Positions 1 to 9,297 of a DNA stretch of 64,000 nucleotides are shown here, one piece after another (position 1 is the first letter of the stretch; each line of letters begins with the position of its first letter). This stretch comes from Pseudomonas sp. MWU13-2100 (GTDB lineage: Bacteria; Pseudomonadota; Gammaproteobacteria; Pseudomonadales; Pseudomonadaceae). Below the pieces are notes generated by a model. The model worked only from the letters and a program-made list of their open reading frames with translations, did not search any database and was not told the origin of the DNA. The stretch is from contig NZ_JALLIX010000016.1 of the NCBI RefSeq assembly GCF_023242365.1, forward strand, positions 58,248 to 122,247, read 5' to 3'. The translations under genes were made by a program, and so were the position numbers.

Positions 1-1083
1 CTGTTTTTCGCGGCACCGCGTCGAACCGGCAAGTCCACCTTCATGCGTGAAGACTTGCGCCCGGCGCTTGAGGCGGCTGGGACCCTGGTGGTGTACGCCG
101 ACCTCTGGGAAAACATGTCGGCCGATCCGGGGACCGTCATCCTGAGTGCCATTCGTAGCGAACTGGCAAAAAACGAAGGGGTTATCCAGCGCTTGGCCAA
201 GGGCGCCGGAATGGACAAGCTCAAGGTTGGCGGGCTGTCGTTCGATCTTGATCGTATCGGCCTGGGCAAGGATATTTCCTTGAGCGCCGCATTGGCGGCA
301 CTCTCGGATGAGACGCGCAAGATGATTGTGCTGATCATCGATGAAGCTCAGCACGCGATCACCACCGAGGCGGGAGTGGCGACGATGTTTGCCCTCAAGG
401 CCGCCCGCGACGAGCTCAACAGCAGCCGGCACTTTGGTTTGCGCGTGGTCTGTACCGGGTCCAACAGTGACAAGTTGGCGATGCTGCGCAACAGCAAGGA
501 CCAGGCATTCTTCGGCGCGCCGCTGATCAAGTTCCCGCCATTGGGCGCCGATTACATTGAGTGGTTCTGTGCCAATGTGGCTTTGCCCTTCTCTCTGGAG
601 CCCAGGTCGGTTCTCGAATTGTTCCGGCAGGCCTCAAGCCGTCCCGAGGTGCTCGCGGCGGCGGCGGGAGTTTTACAGTACGAGTTCGACCTGACCGATG
701 AGAATGGTCCTGCGCGCTTTGCCGAGGAAGTGCTCATTCAAGCGCGGGGCATGAACCAGGAGTTGATGCGTGTGGTGCACAGCCTCACCCCTATTCAATC
801 CGCGGTGCTGCGGGTGATGGCCGCTGCGGGAGCGGCCTACGCCCCTTTCGAGAGCCAGACCATGGTGCTTTACGGTATTGCACTGCGGGCTGCCGGCATT
901 GCTGCCGATGTGGCGAAAGCCGATATCCCGGGGGTGCAACAGGCGCTCGTGGCATTGCAGGATAAGAAGCTGGTATGGCGGGCGGCACGGGGGGTCTACG
1001 CCGTCGAGGAGCAAAGCGTCGTCGCCGCGCTGGAGGAGGAGGGGTTGCTCCAGGGACTCAAGAGCGACCGCACTGAGTCCTGA
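1..1083 (+). CDS. AAA-type ATP-binding protein, 5' end outside the window
   Basis: The frame is open from the first base, so the gene starts upstream; 360 codons are visible. A Walker A motif (APRRTGKST) lies at visible residues 5-13 and a Walker B motif (VLIIDEAQH) near residue 110, so the protein should bind and hydrolyse ATP. The rest is largely helical and ends with a winged-helix-like segment, as in the small 'ATP-binding protein' STAND/archaeal-ATPase group. No partner domain is visible and the substrate cannot be named. It runs convergently towards marC, with only 2 bp between the stop codons. The ATG at 43 is internal because the P-loop lies before it. Confidence 0.75.
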   Translation: MFFAAPRRTGKSTFMREDLRPALEAAGTLVVYADLWENMSADPGTVILSAIRSELAKNEGVIQRLAKGAGMDKLKVGGLSFDLDRIGLGKDISLSAALAALSDETRKMIVLIIDEAQHAITTEAGVATMFALKAARDELNSSRHFGLRVVCTGSNSDKLAMLRNSKDQAFFGAPLIKFPPLGADYIEWFCANVALPFSLEPRSVLELFRQASSRPEVLAAAAGVLQYEFDLTDENGPARFAEEVLIQARGMNQELMRVVHSLTPIQSAVLRVMAAAGAAYAPFESQTMVLYGIALRAAGIAADVAKADIPGVQQALVALQDKKLVWRAARGVYAVEEQSVVAALEEEGLLQGLKSDRTES

Positions 1084-1085
1084 TT

Positions 1086-1682
1086 TCAAGGCAGCAGATA
1101 CCCACGCACCCCGGTAAAGATGATCTGCGCCGCCAGGGCACAGACGAACAGTCCCATCAGGCGGCTGACGATCTGCAAACCCTGGTCGCCGAGGATGCGT
1201 TCGATCCGGTTGGACAGGTACAGCACCACGCCGACGGTCAGGCTCGCCAGGGCGATACTGATAATGGCAAAGAGCTTGTCGTCCCAGTGCGGCTGGCTGA
1301 CCCCCATGACCAGCAGGGCACCGATGGTGCCGGGGCCGACGGTCAGGGGGATGGTCAGCGGGACGATGGTCACGTCCTGCTGCACGTTGTCGGTCTGCAC
1401 CGCCGATTTACCCTGGGCCATGCCCAGCGCCGAAATGAACAGCACGCTGCCCGCACCGATGCGGAAGGCATCCACGGTGATGCCGAACACGCTGAAAATC
1501 ACCCGCCCGAACAGATACAGCAGCACGCTGGACACCAGCGTCGCCAACGCGACCTTCCAGGCCAGGCGCCGCCGCTCCCTGCTGGAATAACCGCGGGTCA
1601 GGCTGATAAAGCAGGACAGGACGAAGAATGGGCTGTAGAGCACCAGCATCTTCAGGTAAACGCTGAATAACACGTGGAGCAT
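1086..1682 (-). CDS. MarC family integral membrane protein
   Basis: A 198-aa protein with about six hydrophobic segments. It starts MLHVLFSVYLKMLV and contains the family-typical VPLTIPLTVGPGTIG stretch near the middle. MarC (UPF0056) proteins are inner-membrane proteins of uncertain function; early links to multiple antibiotic resistance were not upheld. I chose the ATG at 1682 because the 25 codons before it in the open frame are Arg/Pro-rich and not membrane-like. It is monocistronic here, convergent with the ATPase gene, and lies downstream of retS on the same strand after about 115 bp. Confidence 0.85.
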   Translation of the reverse strand: MLHVLFSVYLKMLVLYSPFFVLSCFISLTRGYSSRERRRLAWKVALATLVSSVLLYLFGRVIFSVFGITVDAFRIGAGSVLFISALGMAQGKSAVQTDNVQQDVTIVPLTIPLTVGPGTIGALLVMGVSQPHWDDKLFAIISIALASLTVGVVLYLSNRIERILGDQGLQIVSRLMGLFVCALAAQIIFTGVRGYLLP

Positions 1683-1798
1683 GGCGTGGGCTCGTAACGG
1701 AGGAGGGCGACGGCAGTCTATCAGGGGTTGCGCATGCTGTCGGCTCTGTCCGGGCACGAGCCGGGAGGATTCTCACGGGGCGGTTTTGTGTCCCGCCG

Positions 1799-4585
1799 TC
1801 AGGGCGTCGGAACCTGGGCCTGCTGCTGCGCGCGCTCGGCCACCCAGTGCTCCACCAGCTCGCGCAATTGTGACAGTTCCACTGGCTTGGCCATGTGCCC
1901 GTCCATCCCGGCCTGGCGCGCGCGTTCCTTGTGCTCGGTGAGAATGTGTGCGGTCAGGGCCACCACCGGGGTGCGCACCCGCTGGTTGCCGACTTCCCAG
2001 GCGCGTAGCTGCTGGGTGGCGGAAAAACCGTCGAGGATCGGCATTTCGCAGTCCATCAGCACCAGGTCGTAGCGCTGGGCTTTCATCGCCCGCAGGGCCT
2101 CTTCGCCGTTGCTGGCGGTGTCGGGCTTGAGGTTGAGCTTGCCGAGCATGCCCCGAATCACTTTGGTGGAAATGCTGTTGTCTTCGGCCACCAGGATGCG
2201 GAAGTCGCTCGGTACGGTGATCGGCTCCACCAACTCGGGACTCGCCGCGGGCGTCGGCGTCGGTCCCTGGCCCGGTCCCTTGTCGCGCTGGGCCAGTTCG
2301 TCGGCCAGGGTGGTCTTGAGGGTATAGCCGGCCACCGGCTTGGCGAGGATGCGCTTGACCCCGGCATTGCGCGCGATGATCTTGCTCGGCGCGTTGCTGA
2401 TCCCGGTGAGCATGATCAGCAGGATGTCGTGGTTCAGGCTCGGGTCTTCCTTGATTTTCGCCGCCAGCTGCATGCCGGTCATGCCGGGCATGTTCTGGTC
2501 CAGCAGCACCGCGTCGAAGTAGTCGCGCAGGTGGGCCTTGGTCCGCAGCAGTGCCAGGGCTTCCTTGCCCGACGGCACGGCACTGACGTTCAGGCCCCAG
2601 GCGCTGCATTGCTGCACCAGCACCTTGCGGCAGGTGTCGTTGTCGTCGACCACCAGCACCCGCGCGCCGCGCAGCGGGCCGTCGAGATCGGAGGTCGGGT
2701 TCTCCAGGTGCAGCGGGTCCAGCGGCAAGGTCAGCCACAGGGTGCTGCCCTGGTGGGCGCCGCTCTTGATGCCGAACTCGCCCTGCATCAGTTGCACCAG
2801 TTGGCGGGCGATCACCAGCCCGAGGTTGCCGCCCAGACGGGTCGCGGCGAGGAAGTTCTTGCTCTGCAGTTCGGCGTGGAGCAGGGCGTCGCGTTCTTCG
2901 TCGCCCATCGGCACGCCGCTGTCCTGGACCGCGATGCGCAGGCGCGGCTGGCCGCTGCGTTCGTCGAGGGCGACGACAATCAGGATCTCGCCCTCGTCGG
3001 TTTTCTTCAGTGCGTGTTCCAGCAGGCTGAGCAGGGTCTGGCGCAAGCGCGTCGGGTCACCGCTGATCACCCGCGGCACCTGAGGCTGGATAAAGCTGAT
3101 CAGCTCGACATTCTGCTGTTCGGCCCGGGCGCGGAAAATACTCAGGCAGTCATCGATCAGGGCATTGAGGTCGAACTGCACGTCATCCAGTTCGATCTGC
3201 CCGGACTCCAGCTTGGAGATGTCGAGGATCTCGTTGATCAGGGTCAGCAGCTCGTTGCCGGCGCTGTGGATGGTTTGCACGTAGTCGCGCTGCTTGACCG
3301 ACAACGGCGTGCCCAGGAGCAGTTCGGTCATGCCCAGCACGCCGTTCATCGGCGTTCGGATCTCGTGGCTGATCTTCGCCAGGAACTCGGCCTTGGCGGC
3401 GATTTCCGCGTTGCTCGCGGCCAGGTCGCGGCTGAGGCTGAACTGGTCTTCGGTGATACTGCGGCGGCGCTCGCCCAGGGCCACGCTCATCAACAGGCCG
3501 CTGATGCAGATAAACACCAGCAGCGCGACGATCAGGCCTTGCGGTGCTACCAGGGTCAGTCCCAGCAGCGCGGGGAGGATCACCAGCGTGCCGATGTTGA
3601 AGACCACCATGGCCACCACGAACAGGCGCGCCGGGCGATAGCCCTTCTGCCAGTGATAGGCGGAGACCAGCAGGATGCTCAGGCTGGCCAGGCCCACCAG
3701 GCCGTAGGTCATGATGTTCAGCGGCAGGGTATCGATGAACAGCAGCAGCAGGCCGCCAAGGCAGATGACCAGGATGTCGCCCAGCAGCAGCTTGTTCAGG
3801 GGATGCGGGCCCAGCTGCGAAAAGAACGAGTAGGTGAACATCAGTCCGCAGGGGGCGGTCAGCAGCAGCGCCACATAGGAGGCCGGAGTCTGCGCGCCGT
3901 GCCAGTCGGGCAGCCAGGGGCCGATCAGGTTCAGCAGGAACAGCGCGCTGAGCAGCAGGAAGCCTTCGCAGGCGGCCAGCCACAGGCTACTGCGCGAGCG
4001 GGTGTAGGCGAAGCGGATCAGGTTGTGCAGGATCAGCATCGTCAGGCAGCCGAACAGCAGCCCGTAAAGCAGTGTCTGGCTCTGGTCGGCGGCGACCGCG
4101 ATAGCCGGCTCGAGGGTAATGTGCGGGCGCAGCTCGTGCTTGGACACCAGCCGCAGGTAGATATCCAGTGGTCGGCTGCTTTGCACCAGCGGCAGCATGA
4201 AGTCGCTGCTGGGCAGTGGACGTTCGGCCTGGGGCAGGTCGTTGCCGGTGCGCACCTGGGCGATCAGGTTGTCGCCGTCGAGGGTGTAGAGGTCTAGACG
4301 CGCGAGGTCAGGAGCGAAGACCCGCAGAACTTGTTCATGGCTGCCCGGTTGCAGGCGAAAGCGCAGCCACAAGGCGCCCTCGGGCTGGGCGGCGGTCAAG
4401 CGTTCGAGCTCGACCGGACTGAATTGGTTGGTGTAGCGCGAAGAGCGGATATCGCTCAATTGCAGGTCGGCCTGGTCGTCAAACAATGACGCCCAGCCAA
4501 TGCCTTGCGAGGCCTGGGCCGGAGCAAGGCAGAGCAGGGTCAGCAAGCTGACGGTGAAACCTATGGCGATCCTGAGCCAGCGCAC
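1799..4585 (-). CDS. retS: RetS-type hybrid sensor kinase with two receiver domains
   Basis: A 928-aa hybrid histidine kinase. Order: signal peptide (about 1-25), periplasmic 7TMR-DISMED2 sensor domain (about 35-165), seven-helix membrane domain (about 180-385), HisKA with H-box SHEIRTPMNG near residue 405, HATPase, then two receivers (LVVDDN...LLDQNMP and LVAEDN...LMDCEMP). In P. aeruginosa, RetS binds GacS and lowers RsmY/RsmZ output, so it decides between acute and chronic lifestyles, including T6SS and biofilm. The architecture, the length (942 aa in P. aeruginosa) and the position next to purD-purH-fis all fit RetS. Whether this copy acts through GacS is inference. Confidence 0.93.
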   Translation of the reverse strand: MRWLRIAIGFTVSLLTLLCLAPAQASQGIGWASLFDDQADLQLSDIRSSRYTNQFSPVELERLTAAQPEGALWLRFRLQPGSHEQVLRVFAPDLARLDLYTLDGDNLIAQVRTGNDLPQAERPLPSSDFMLPLVQSSRPLDIYLRLVSKHELRPHITLEPAIAVAADQSQTLLYGLLFGCLTMLILHNLIRFAYTRSRSSLWLAACEGFLLLSALFLLNLIGPWLPDWHGAQTPASYVALLLTAPCGLMFTYSFFSQLGPHPLNKLLLGDILVICLGGLLLLFIDTLPLNIMTYGLVGLASLSILLVSAYHWQKGYRPARLFVVAMVVFNIGTLVILPALLGLTLVAPQGLIVALLVFICISGLLMSVALGERRRSITEDQFSLSRDLAASNAEIAAKAEFLAKISHEIRTPMNGVLGMTELLLGTPLSVKQRDYVQTIHSAGNELLTLINEILDISKLESGQIELDDVQFDLNALIDDCLSIFRARAEQQNVELISFIQPQVPRVISGDPTRLRQTLLSLLEHALKKTDEGEILIVVALDERSGQPRLRIAVQDSGVPMGDEERDALLHAELQSKNFLAATRLGGNLGLVIARQLVQLMQGEFGIKSGAHQGSTLWLTLPLDPLHLENPTSDLDGPLRGARVLVVDDNDTCRKVLVQQCSAWGLNVSAVPSGKEALALLRTKAHLRDYFDAVLLDQNMPGMTGMQLAAKIKEDPSLNHDILLIMLTGISNAPSKIIARNAGVKRILAKPVAGYTLKTTLADELAQRDKGPGQGPTPTPAASPELVEPITVPSDFRILVAEDNSISTKVIRGMLGKLNLKPDTASNGEEALRAMKAQRYDLVLMDCEMPILDGFSATQQLRAWEVGNQRVRTPVVALTAHILTEHKERARQAGMDGHMAKPVELSQLRELVEHWVAERAQQQAQVPTP

Positions 4586-4645
4586 GGCGAAATCCCTTCG
4601 TAGGTTGATGCCCGGTGATAACTATGCGCAGGGCCGGAATAGTTC

Positions 4646-4668
4646 GGCAAGGGCTGAAGGCCCTTGCC
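4646..4668 (-). terminator. Hairpin between purD and retS
   Basis: A perfect 9-bp inverted repeat (GGCAAGGGC / GCCCTTGCC) with a 5-nt loop lies 17-39 bp beyond the purD stop codon, in the gap before retS. No T-tract follows on the minus strand, so it could be a weak terminator, an mRNA processing stem or an attenuator of read-through from purD into retS. Confidence 0.4.
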
Positions 4669-4684
4669 TATCCCTTCGGATAGC

Positions 4685-5980
4685 TTATTCCTTTGACTCT
4701 GCGCGTTCGCGTGCAATTGCACGATAGCCGATGTCGCTACGGTAGAAGCAGCCGTCCCAATCAATCTTAGCTGCGAGCTTGTAAGCTTGCTGCTGCGCGG
4801 CGCCAACACTGTTGCCCAGGGCGGTGGCGCAGAGTACGCGACCGCCGGAGGTTACTACCTGGCCGTCCTTCAGTGCGGTACCGGCGTGAAAGACTTTGCC
4901 TTCCAGGCCCGCGGCCGCATCCAGGCCGTTGATCACCGCGCCCTTGGCGTAGTCACCCGGATAACCGCCGGCAGCGAGGACGATGCCCAGGCTCGGACGC
5001 GGGTCCCATTGGGCTTCGATCTTGTCCAGGGCCTGGGCCAGCGCGGCCTCGATCAGCAGGATCAGGCTCGATTGCAGGCGCAGCATCACCGGTTGGGTTT
5101 CCGGATCGCCGAAGCGGCAGTTGAACTCGATGACTTTCGGGTTGCCGGCCTGGTCGATCATCAGTCCCGCATAGAGGAAACCGGTGTAGACGTTGCCTTC
5201 GGCGGCCATGCCGCGCACGGTGGGCCAGATCACCTGGTCCATGACCCGCTGGTGCACCTCGTCGGTGACCACTGGCGCCGGCGAGTAGGCGCCCATGCCG
5301 CCGGTGTTCGGGCCGCTGTCGCCGTCGCCGACGCGCTTGTGGTCCTGGCTGGTGGCCATGGGCAGGACGTTCTTGCCGTCGACCATGACGATGAAGCTGG
5401 CTTCTTCGCCGTCGAGGAATTCCTCGATGACCACCCGCGAACCGGCTTCACCGAAGGCATTACCGGCGAGCATGTCGCGGACGGCGTCTTCGGCTTCGCC
5501 CAGGGTCATGGCGACGATCACGCCTTTACCGGCGGCCAGGCCGTCGGCCTTGATCACGATCGGTGCGCCTTTTTCACGCAGATAGGCCAGGGCCGGCTCG
5601 ATCTCGGTGAAGTTCTGGTAGTCGGCGGTAGGGATCTTGTGACGCGCCAGGAAGTCTTTGGTGAAGGCTTTGGAGCCTTCGAGCTGGGCGGCGCCAGCGG
5701 TCGGACCGAAGCAGTCGAGGCCACGGGCGCGGAACAGGTCGACCACGCCGGCCACCAGCGGTACTTCCGGACCGACGATGGTCAGGGAAACGTTTTTCTC
5801 GGCAAAGTCCGCCAGCTGCTCGAGGGCCAGGACGTCGATGGCGACGTTTTCGCACTTGGCCTCGATGGCGGTACCGGCGTTGCCCGGCGCCACGAAGACT
5901 TTCTCGACACGCGGGTCCTGCGCCACTTTCCAGGCCAGGGCGTGTTCACGGCCACCGCTGCCGATGATCAAAACATTCAT
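4685..5980 (-). CDS. purD: Phosphoribosylamine-glycine ligase
   Basis: A 431-aa GARS enzyme, second step of purine synthesis: ATP-dependent joining of phosphoribosylamine and glycine. The N-terminus MNVLIIGSGGREHALAW is the family start. The ATP-grasp domain follows (VIKADGLAAGKGV near residue 140; GDPETQPV near 290). The ATG at 5980 was chosen because that signature begins there, while the 36 codons upstream run through a REP element. The gene follows purH on the same strand with a 134-bp gap containing a REP pair, and precedes retS. Confidence 0.97.
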   Translation of the reverse strand: MNVLIIGSGGREHALAWKVAQDPRVEKVFVAPGNAGTAIEAKCENVAIDVLALEQLADFAEKNVSLTIVGPEVPLVAGVVDLFRARGLDCFGPTAGAAQLEGSKAFTKDFLARHKIPTADYQNFTEIEPALAYLREKGAPIVIKADGLAAGKGVIVAMTLGEAEDAVRDMLAGNAFGEAGSRVVIEEFLDGEEASFIVMVDGKNVLPMATSQDHKRVGDGDSGPNTGGMGAYSPAPVVTDEVHQRVMDQVIWPTVRGMAAEGNVYTGFLYAGLMIDQAGNPKVIEFNCRFGDPETQPVMLRLQSSLILLIEAALAQALDKIEAQWDPRPSLGIVLAAGGYPGDYAKGAVINGLDAAAGLEGKVFHAGTALKDGQVVTSGGRVLCATALGNSVGAAQQQAYKLAAKIDWDGCFYRSDIGYRAIARERAESKE

Positions 5981-6018
5981 TTCAAAACCTCGATGACGCT
6001 GAATTCTAAGAGAGCATT

Positions 6019-6102
6019 GTGGGAGCCGGCTTGCTGGCGATAACGGCCGCAAGATCAATGCAAGGCTCGCTGGCCTCATCGCCAGCAAGCCGGCTCCTAC
6101 AG
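6019..6102. repeat. REP pair (family A) between purH and purD
   Basis: Two inverted copies of a REP sequence with the core GAGCCGGCTTGCTGGCGAT and its complement, separated by about 35 bp, forming a long imperfect hairpin (REPIN). The same family recurs at 52632, 54413, 60319 and, as a single copy, at 62008. Confidence 0.85.
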
Positions 6103-6114
6103 GGGGCGGTGTTA

Positions 6115-7722
6115 TCAGTGGCGGAAGTGGCGCATTCCTGTGAACACCATCGCTATGCCGGCCTCATCAGCCGCCGCAATCACTTCATTGTCACGCATCG
6201 AGCCGCCCGGCTGGATCACCGCGGTGATTCCGACCTTGGCCGCATTGTCGATGCCGTCGCGGAACGGGAAGAACGCATCCGAGGCCATGACCGCCCCTTG
6301 TACCTGCAGGCCAGCATGCTCGGCTTTGATTGCAGCAATGCGAGCGGAGTTGACGCGGCTCATCTGGCCGGCGCCGACACCGATGGTCTGACGGTTCTTG
6401 GCGTAGACGATGGCGTTGGACTTGACGTACTTGGCGACTTTCCAGGCGAAGATCAGGTCGTGGATCTCTTGCTCGGTCGGTGCGCGCTGGGTCACGACTT
6501 TCAGGTCGTCGCTGCCGATCATGCCGATATCGCGGCTCTGCACCAGCAGGCCCCCGTTGACGCGTTTGTAGTCCCAGGCCGGGGCGCGGTTGGCGTCCCA
6601 CTGACCGCAGACCAGCAGGCGCACGTTGGCTTTGGCGGCGACAACGGCACGAGCCTCTTCACTCACGGATGGGGCGATGATCACTTCGACGAACTGACGC
6701 TCGACGATGGCCTTGGCGGTTTCGGCATCCAGTTCGCGGTTGAAGGCGATGATGCCGCCGAAGGCCGATTCACTGTCGGTGGCGTAGGCCAGTTCGTAGG
6801 CCTGGCGGATGCCACCTTCGGCGTCCGGGCTGACCGCCACGCCACACGGGTTGGCGTGCTTGACGATCACGCAGGCCGGCTTGACGAAGCTCTTCACGCA
6901 TTCCAGCGCGGCGTCGGTATCGGCCACGTTGTTATAGGAGAGTTCCTTGCCTTGCAACTGGGTGGCGGTGGCGATGCCGACTTCGGCGGGCTTGGCTTCC
7001 ACGTAGAACGCCGCGCTCTGGTGCGGGTTCTCGCCGTAGCGCATTTCCTGGGCCTTGATGAACTGGCTGTTGAAGGTGCGCGGGAATTCGCTGCGACCTT
7101 CCGTGCTCAGGGTCTCTGCGGCCTGGTTCACGGTGCCCATGTAGTTGGCGATCATGCCGTCGTAGGCGGCGGTGTGTTCGAAAGCCTTGAGCATCAGGTC
7201 GAAGCGCTGGGCGTAGGTCAGGCCACCGGCCTTGAGGTTTTCCAGGACCTGGCCGTAATCGCTGGCATTGACCACGATGGCCACGTCCTTGTGGTTCTTG
7301 GCCGCCGAGCGGACCATGGTCGGGCCGCCGATATCGATGTTCTCGATGGCGGTCGGCAGGTCACAGCCGGGTTTGTTGATGGTGGCTTCGAACGGGTAGA
7401 GGTTGACCGCCACCAGGTCGATCGGCTTGATGCCGTGCTCGTTCATGATGGCGTCGTCGATGCCACGACGACCGAGGATGCCGCCGTGGATTTTCGGGTG
7501 CAGGGTCTTCACCCGGCCGTCCATCATCTCCGCGAAGCCGGTGTAGTCCGCAACTTCCACCGCGGCCACGGCGTTGTCTCGCAGTAGCTTGAAGGTCCCG
7601 CCGGTGGAAAGGATTTCCACACCCAGGGCTTCCAGCTCTCGGGCGAATTCGAGGATCCCGGTCTTGTCGGACACACTGATCAAGGCACGGCGGATCGGCA
7701 GGCGGGTAGTCTGGTCGGTCAT
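6115..7722 (-). CDS. purH: Bifunctional AICAR transformylase / IMP cyclohydrolase
   Basis: A 535-aa enzyme for the last two steps of IMP synthesis. The N-terminal MGS-like cyclohydrolase domain ([20 protein letters not shown]-type motif, then SD/T motifs) spans about residues 1-200. The C-terminal transformylase follows, with the KHANPCGVA motif near residue 275, whose Lys-His pair is catalytic in the family. I chose the ATG at 7722 ([14 protein letters not shown]) rather than the longer frame at 7755. It lies downstream of fis on the same strand, with the fis terminator between them, and upstream of purD. Confidence 0.97.
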   Translation of the reverse strand: MTDQTTRLPIRRALISVSDKTGILEFARELEALGVEILSTGGTFKLLRDNAVAAVEVADYTGFAEMMDGRVKTLHPKIHGGILGRRGIDDAIMNEHGIKPIDLVAVNLYPFEATINKPGCDLPTAIENIDIGGPTMVRSAAKNHKDVAIVVNASDYGQVLENLKAGGLTYAQRFDLMLKAFEHTAAYDGMIANYMGTVNQAAETLSTEGRSEFPRTFNSQFIKAQEMRYGENPHQSAAFYVEAKPAEVGIATATQLQGKELSYNNVADTDAALECVKSFVKPACVIVKHANPCGVAVSPDAEGGIRQAYELAYATDSESAFGGIIAFNRELDAETAKAIVERQFVEVIIAPSVSEEARAVVAAKANVRLLVCGQWDANRAPAWDYKRVNGGLLVQSRDIGMIGSDDLKVVTQRAPTEQEIHDLIFAWKVAKYVKSNAIVYAKNRQTIGVGAGQMSRVNSARIAAIKAEHAGLQVQGAVMASDAFFPFRDGIDNAAKVGITAVIQPGGSMRDNEVIAAADEAGIAMVFTGMRHFRH

Positions 7723-7753
7723 CTCAATTTCCATCAAAAGCAAAGGAGTCAGC

Positions 7754-7787
7754 AAAAAAGGCGACCGGTTCTAAGCGGGCGCCTTTC
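7754..7787 (-). terminator. Rho-independent terminator after fis
   Basis: On the minus strand a stem AAGGCG ... CGCCTT is followed directly by a run of Ts, 17 bp after the fis stop. It separates the dusB-fis operon from purH. Confidence 0.75.
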
Positions 7788-7803
7788 TGGTTTGATTGAA
7801 TGC

Positions 7804-8124
7804 TTACAGCAAATCGTACTGTTTGAGTTTCTTGCGCAGGGTGCCGCGGTTCAGCCCGAGCAGCTCGCTGGCTTTGGTCTGGTTGCCCTTGACGTAGTTC
7901 ATCACGCTTTCGAGCAAAGGCGCCTCGACTTCCGAGAGCACCAGGTTGTACACGTCCGTGACGGCCGCGCCCTCAAGGTGGGCGAAATAATTGTGCAGCG
8001 CCTTCTCGACACTCCCGCGAAGGGTCTGGCCTTCTTCGCTCGGCGTGTTGAGGTGCTGTTTCAAATTGACGTTGTCGCTCACGGGCGTTGTTCCACTCAC
8101 TAAAGTCTCGGTCATCATCGTCAT
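7804..8124 (-). CDS. fis: DNA-binding protein Fis
   Basis: A 106-aa nucleoid protein and transcription factor. The C-terminal helix-turn-helix ([17 protein letters not shown], about residues 81-99) is the Fis signature. It acts as a homodimer that bends DNA at rRNA promoters, recombination sites and many growth-phase genes. The start overlaps the dusB stop (ATGA, 8121-8124), so the two genes are translationally coupled, as in the dusB-fis operon of enterobacteria. Internal Met codons at 8118 and 8115 are alternative starts; the coupled one is preferred. Confidence 0.96.
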   Translation of the reverse strand: MTMMTETLVSGTTPVSDNVNLKQHLNTPSEEGQTLRGSVEKALHNYFAHLEGAAVTDVYNLVLSEVEAPLLESVMNYVKGNQTKASELLGLNRGTLRKKLKQYDLL

Positions 8125-9134
8125 GCGGCCACCCCTCTTCCTTCCCCTGTCACCAGGCTCTTGTAACGTTCGGCGAAGAACTCACGAACGTTGGCGCATT
8201 GTGCTTCCGTATCTTCCACACGATTGAAGTGGGCGCGAAACTCCTTGGCGCCCGGCAAGGTTGCGAGATACCAGCCAACGTGCTTGCGGGCGATACGCAC
8301 ACCCATCACCTCCCCATAGAAGGCATGCAACGCGGCCAGATGCTCTAGCAGAATGCGTTCCACTTCGAACAGCTCCGGTGCCGGAAGGGTTTCGCCGGTA
8401 CGCAGAAAATGCTCGATCTCACGAAAAATCCATGGCCGCCCCTGGGCGGCCCGGCCGATCAACAGGCCGTCGGCACCGGTCGCGTGCAGTACGTGCCGGG
8501 CTTTCTCGGCCGAATCGATGTCGCCGTTGGCGAAGACCGGGATCGACACCGCCTGCTTGATAGCGGCAATGGTGTCGTACTCGGCTTCACCGGTATACAG
8601 GTCGGCGCGGGTTCGCCCGTGCACCGCCAACGCCGTGATTCCCGCCTGTTCGGCAATTTTCGCCACCGTCAGGCCGTTCTTGTTCGCCCGGTCCCAGCCG
8701 GTGCGGATCTTCAGGGTGACCGGTACGTCCACCGCCGCGACCACGGCGTGGAGGATCTCGCTCACCAATGCTTCGTCTTTCAGTAAAGCGGAGCCGGCGG
8801 CCTTGTTGCAGACCTTCTTGGCCGGGCAGCCCATGTTGATATCGATAATCTGTGCACCCAGCTCGACATTGGCCCGGGCCGCATCCGCCAGCATCTGTGC
8901 GTCGCCACCGGCGATCTGCACCGAGCGGGGCTCGGGATCGCCTTCGTGGATCATGCGCAGACGCGATTTGCGGCTGTTCCACAAGCCCATGTCGCTGGTG
9001 ACCATTTCCGAGACTACAAGACCCGCGCCCAGGCGTCGGCACAACTGACGAAAGGGCTGGTCGGTGACACCCGCCATGGGGGCGAGAATCAAGCCGTTCT
9101 GCAATGTATATGGGCCGATGCGTACCGCCGACAT
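8121..9134 (-). CDS. dusB: tRNA-dihydrouridine synthase B
   Basis: A 337-aa FMN/NADPH enzyme that reduces uridine to dihydrouridine in the tRNA D-loop. Motifs: [12 protein letters not shown] near the N-terminus, and NMGCPAKKV near residue 100 with the catalytic cysteine of the family. The TIM-barrel continues with VTLKIRTGW and NGDI motifs. The start at 9134 ([13 protein letters not shown]) matches the family. It is the first gene of the dusB-fis operon; the 163-bp gap upstream should carry the promoter, but I could not pick it out with confidence. Confidence 0.95.
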   Translation of the reverse strand: MSAVRIGPYTLQNGLILAPMAGVTDQPFRQLCRRLGAGLVVSEMVTSDMGLWNSRKSRLRMIHEGDPEPRSVQIAGGDAQMLADAARANVELGAQIIDINMGCPAKKVCNKAAGSALLKDEALVSEILHAVVAAVDVPVTLKIRTGWDRANKNGLTVAKIAEQAGITALAVHGRTRADLYTGEAEYDTIAAIKQAVSIPVFANGDIDSAEKARHVLHATGADGLLIGRAAQGRPWIFREIEHFLRTGETLPAPELFEVERILLEHLAALHAFYGEVMGVRIARKHVGWYLATLPGAKEFRAHFNRVEDTEAQCANVREFFAERYKSLVTGEGRGVAA

Positions 9135-9297
9135 AGGACTTCCCTGTTGTGGGGACGGATCATTAGAGTTCGAAAAAAGGGTTGGCATGATACCCGCTCT
9201 CGATGACCGGATAAAGGCAAAATTGGATAAAATCTGAACAGTTATTCGCTTATCGCTGGCGGTTTGGTTGCCGCCAGAAAACCGCCGTGCCACCGGG

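Noticed and set aside
2429..4297. Very long plus-strand frame (622 codons) opposite retS
   Set aside because: Antisense to a clearly recognised hybrid kinase; the translation is rich in Gln/His/Val/Ala as expected for the reverse frame of a high-GC gene. Similar shadows lie opposite purD, purH, copA and speA.
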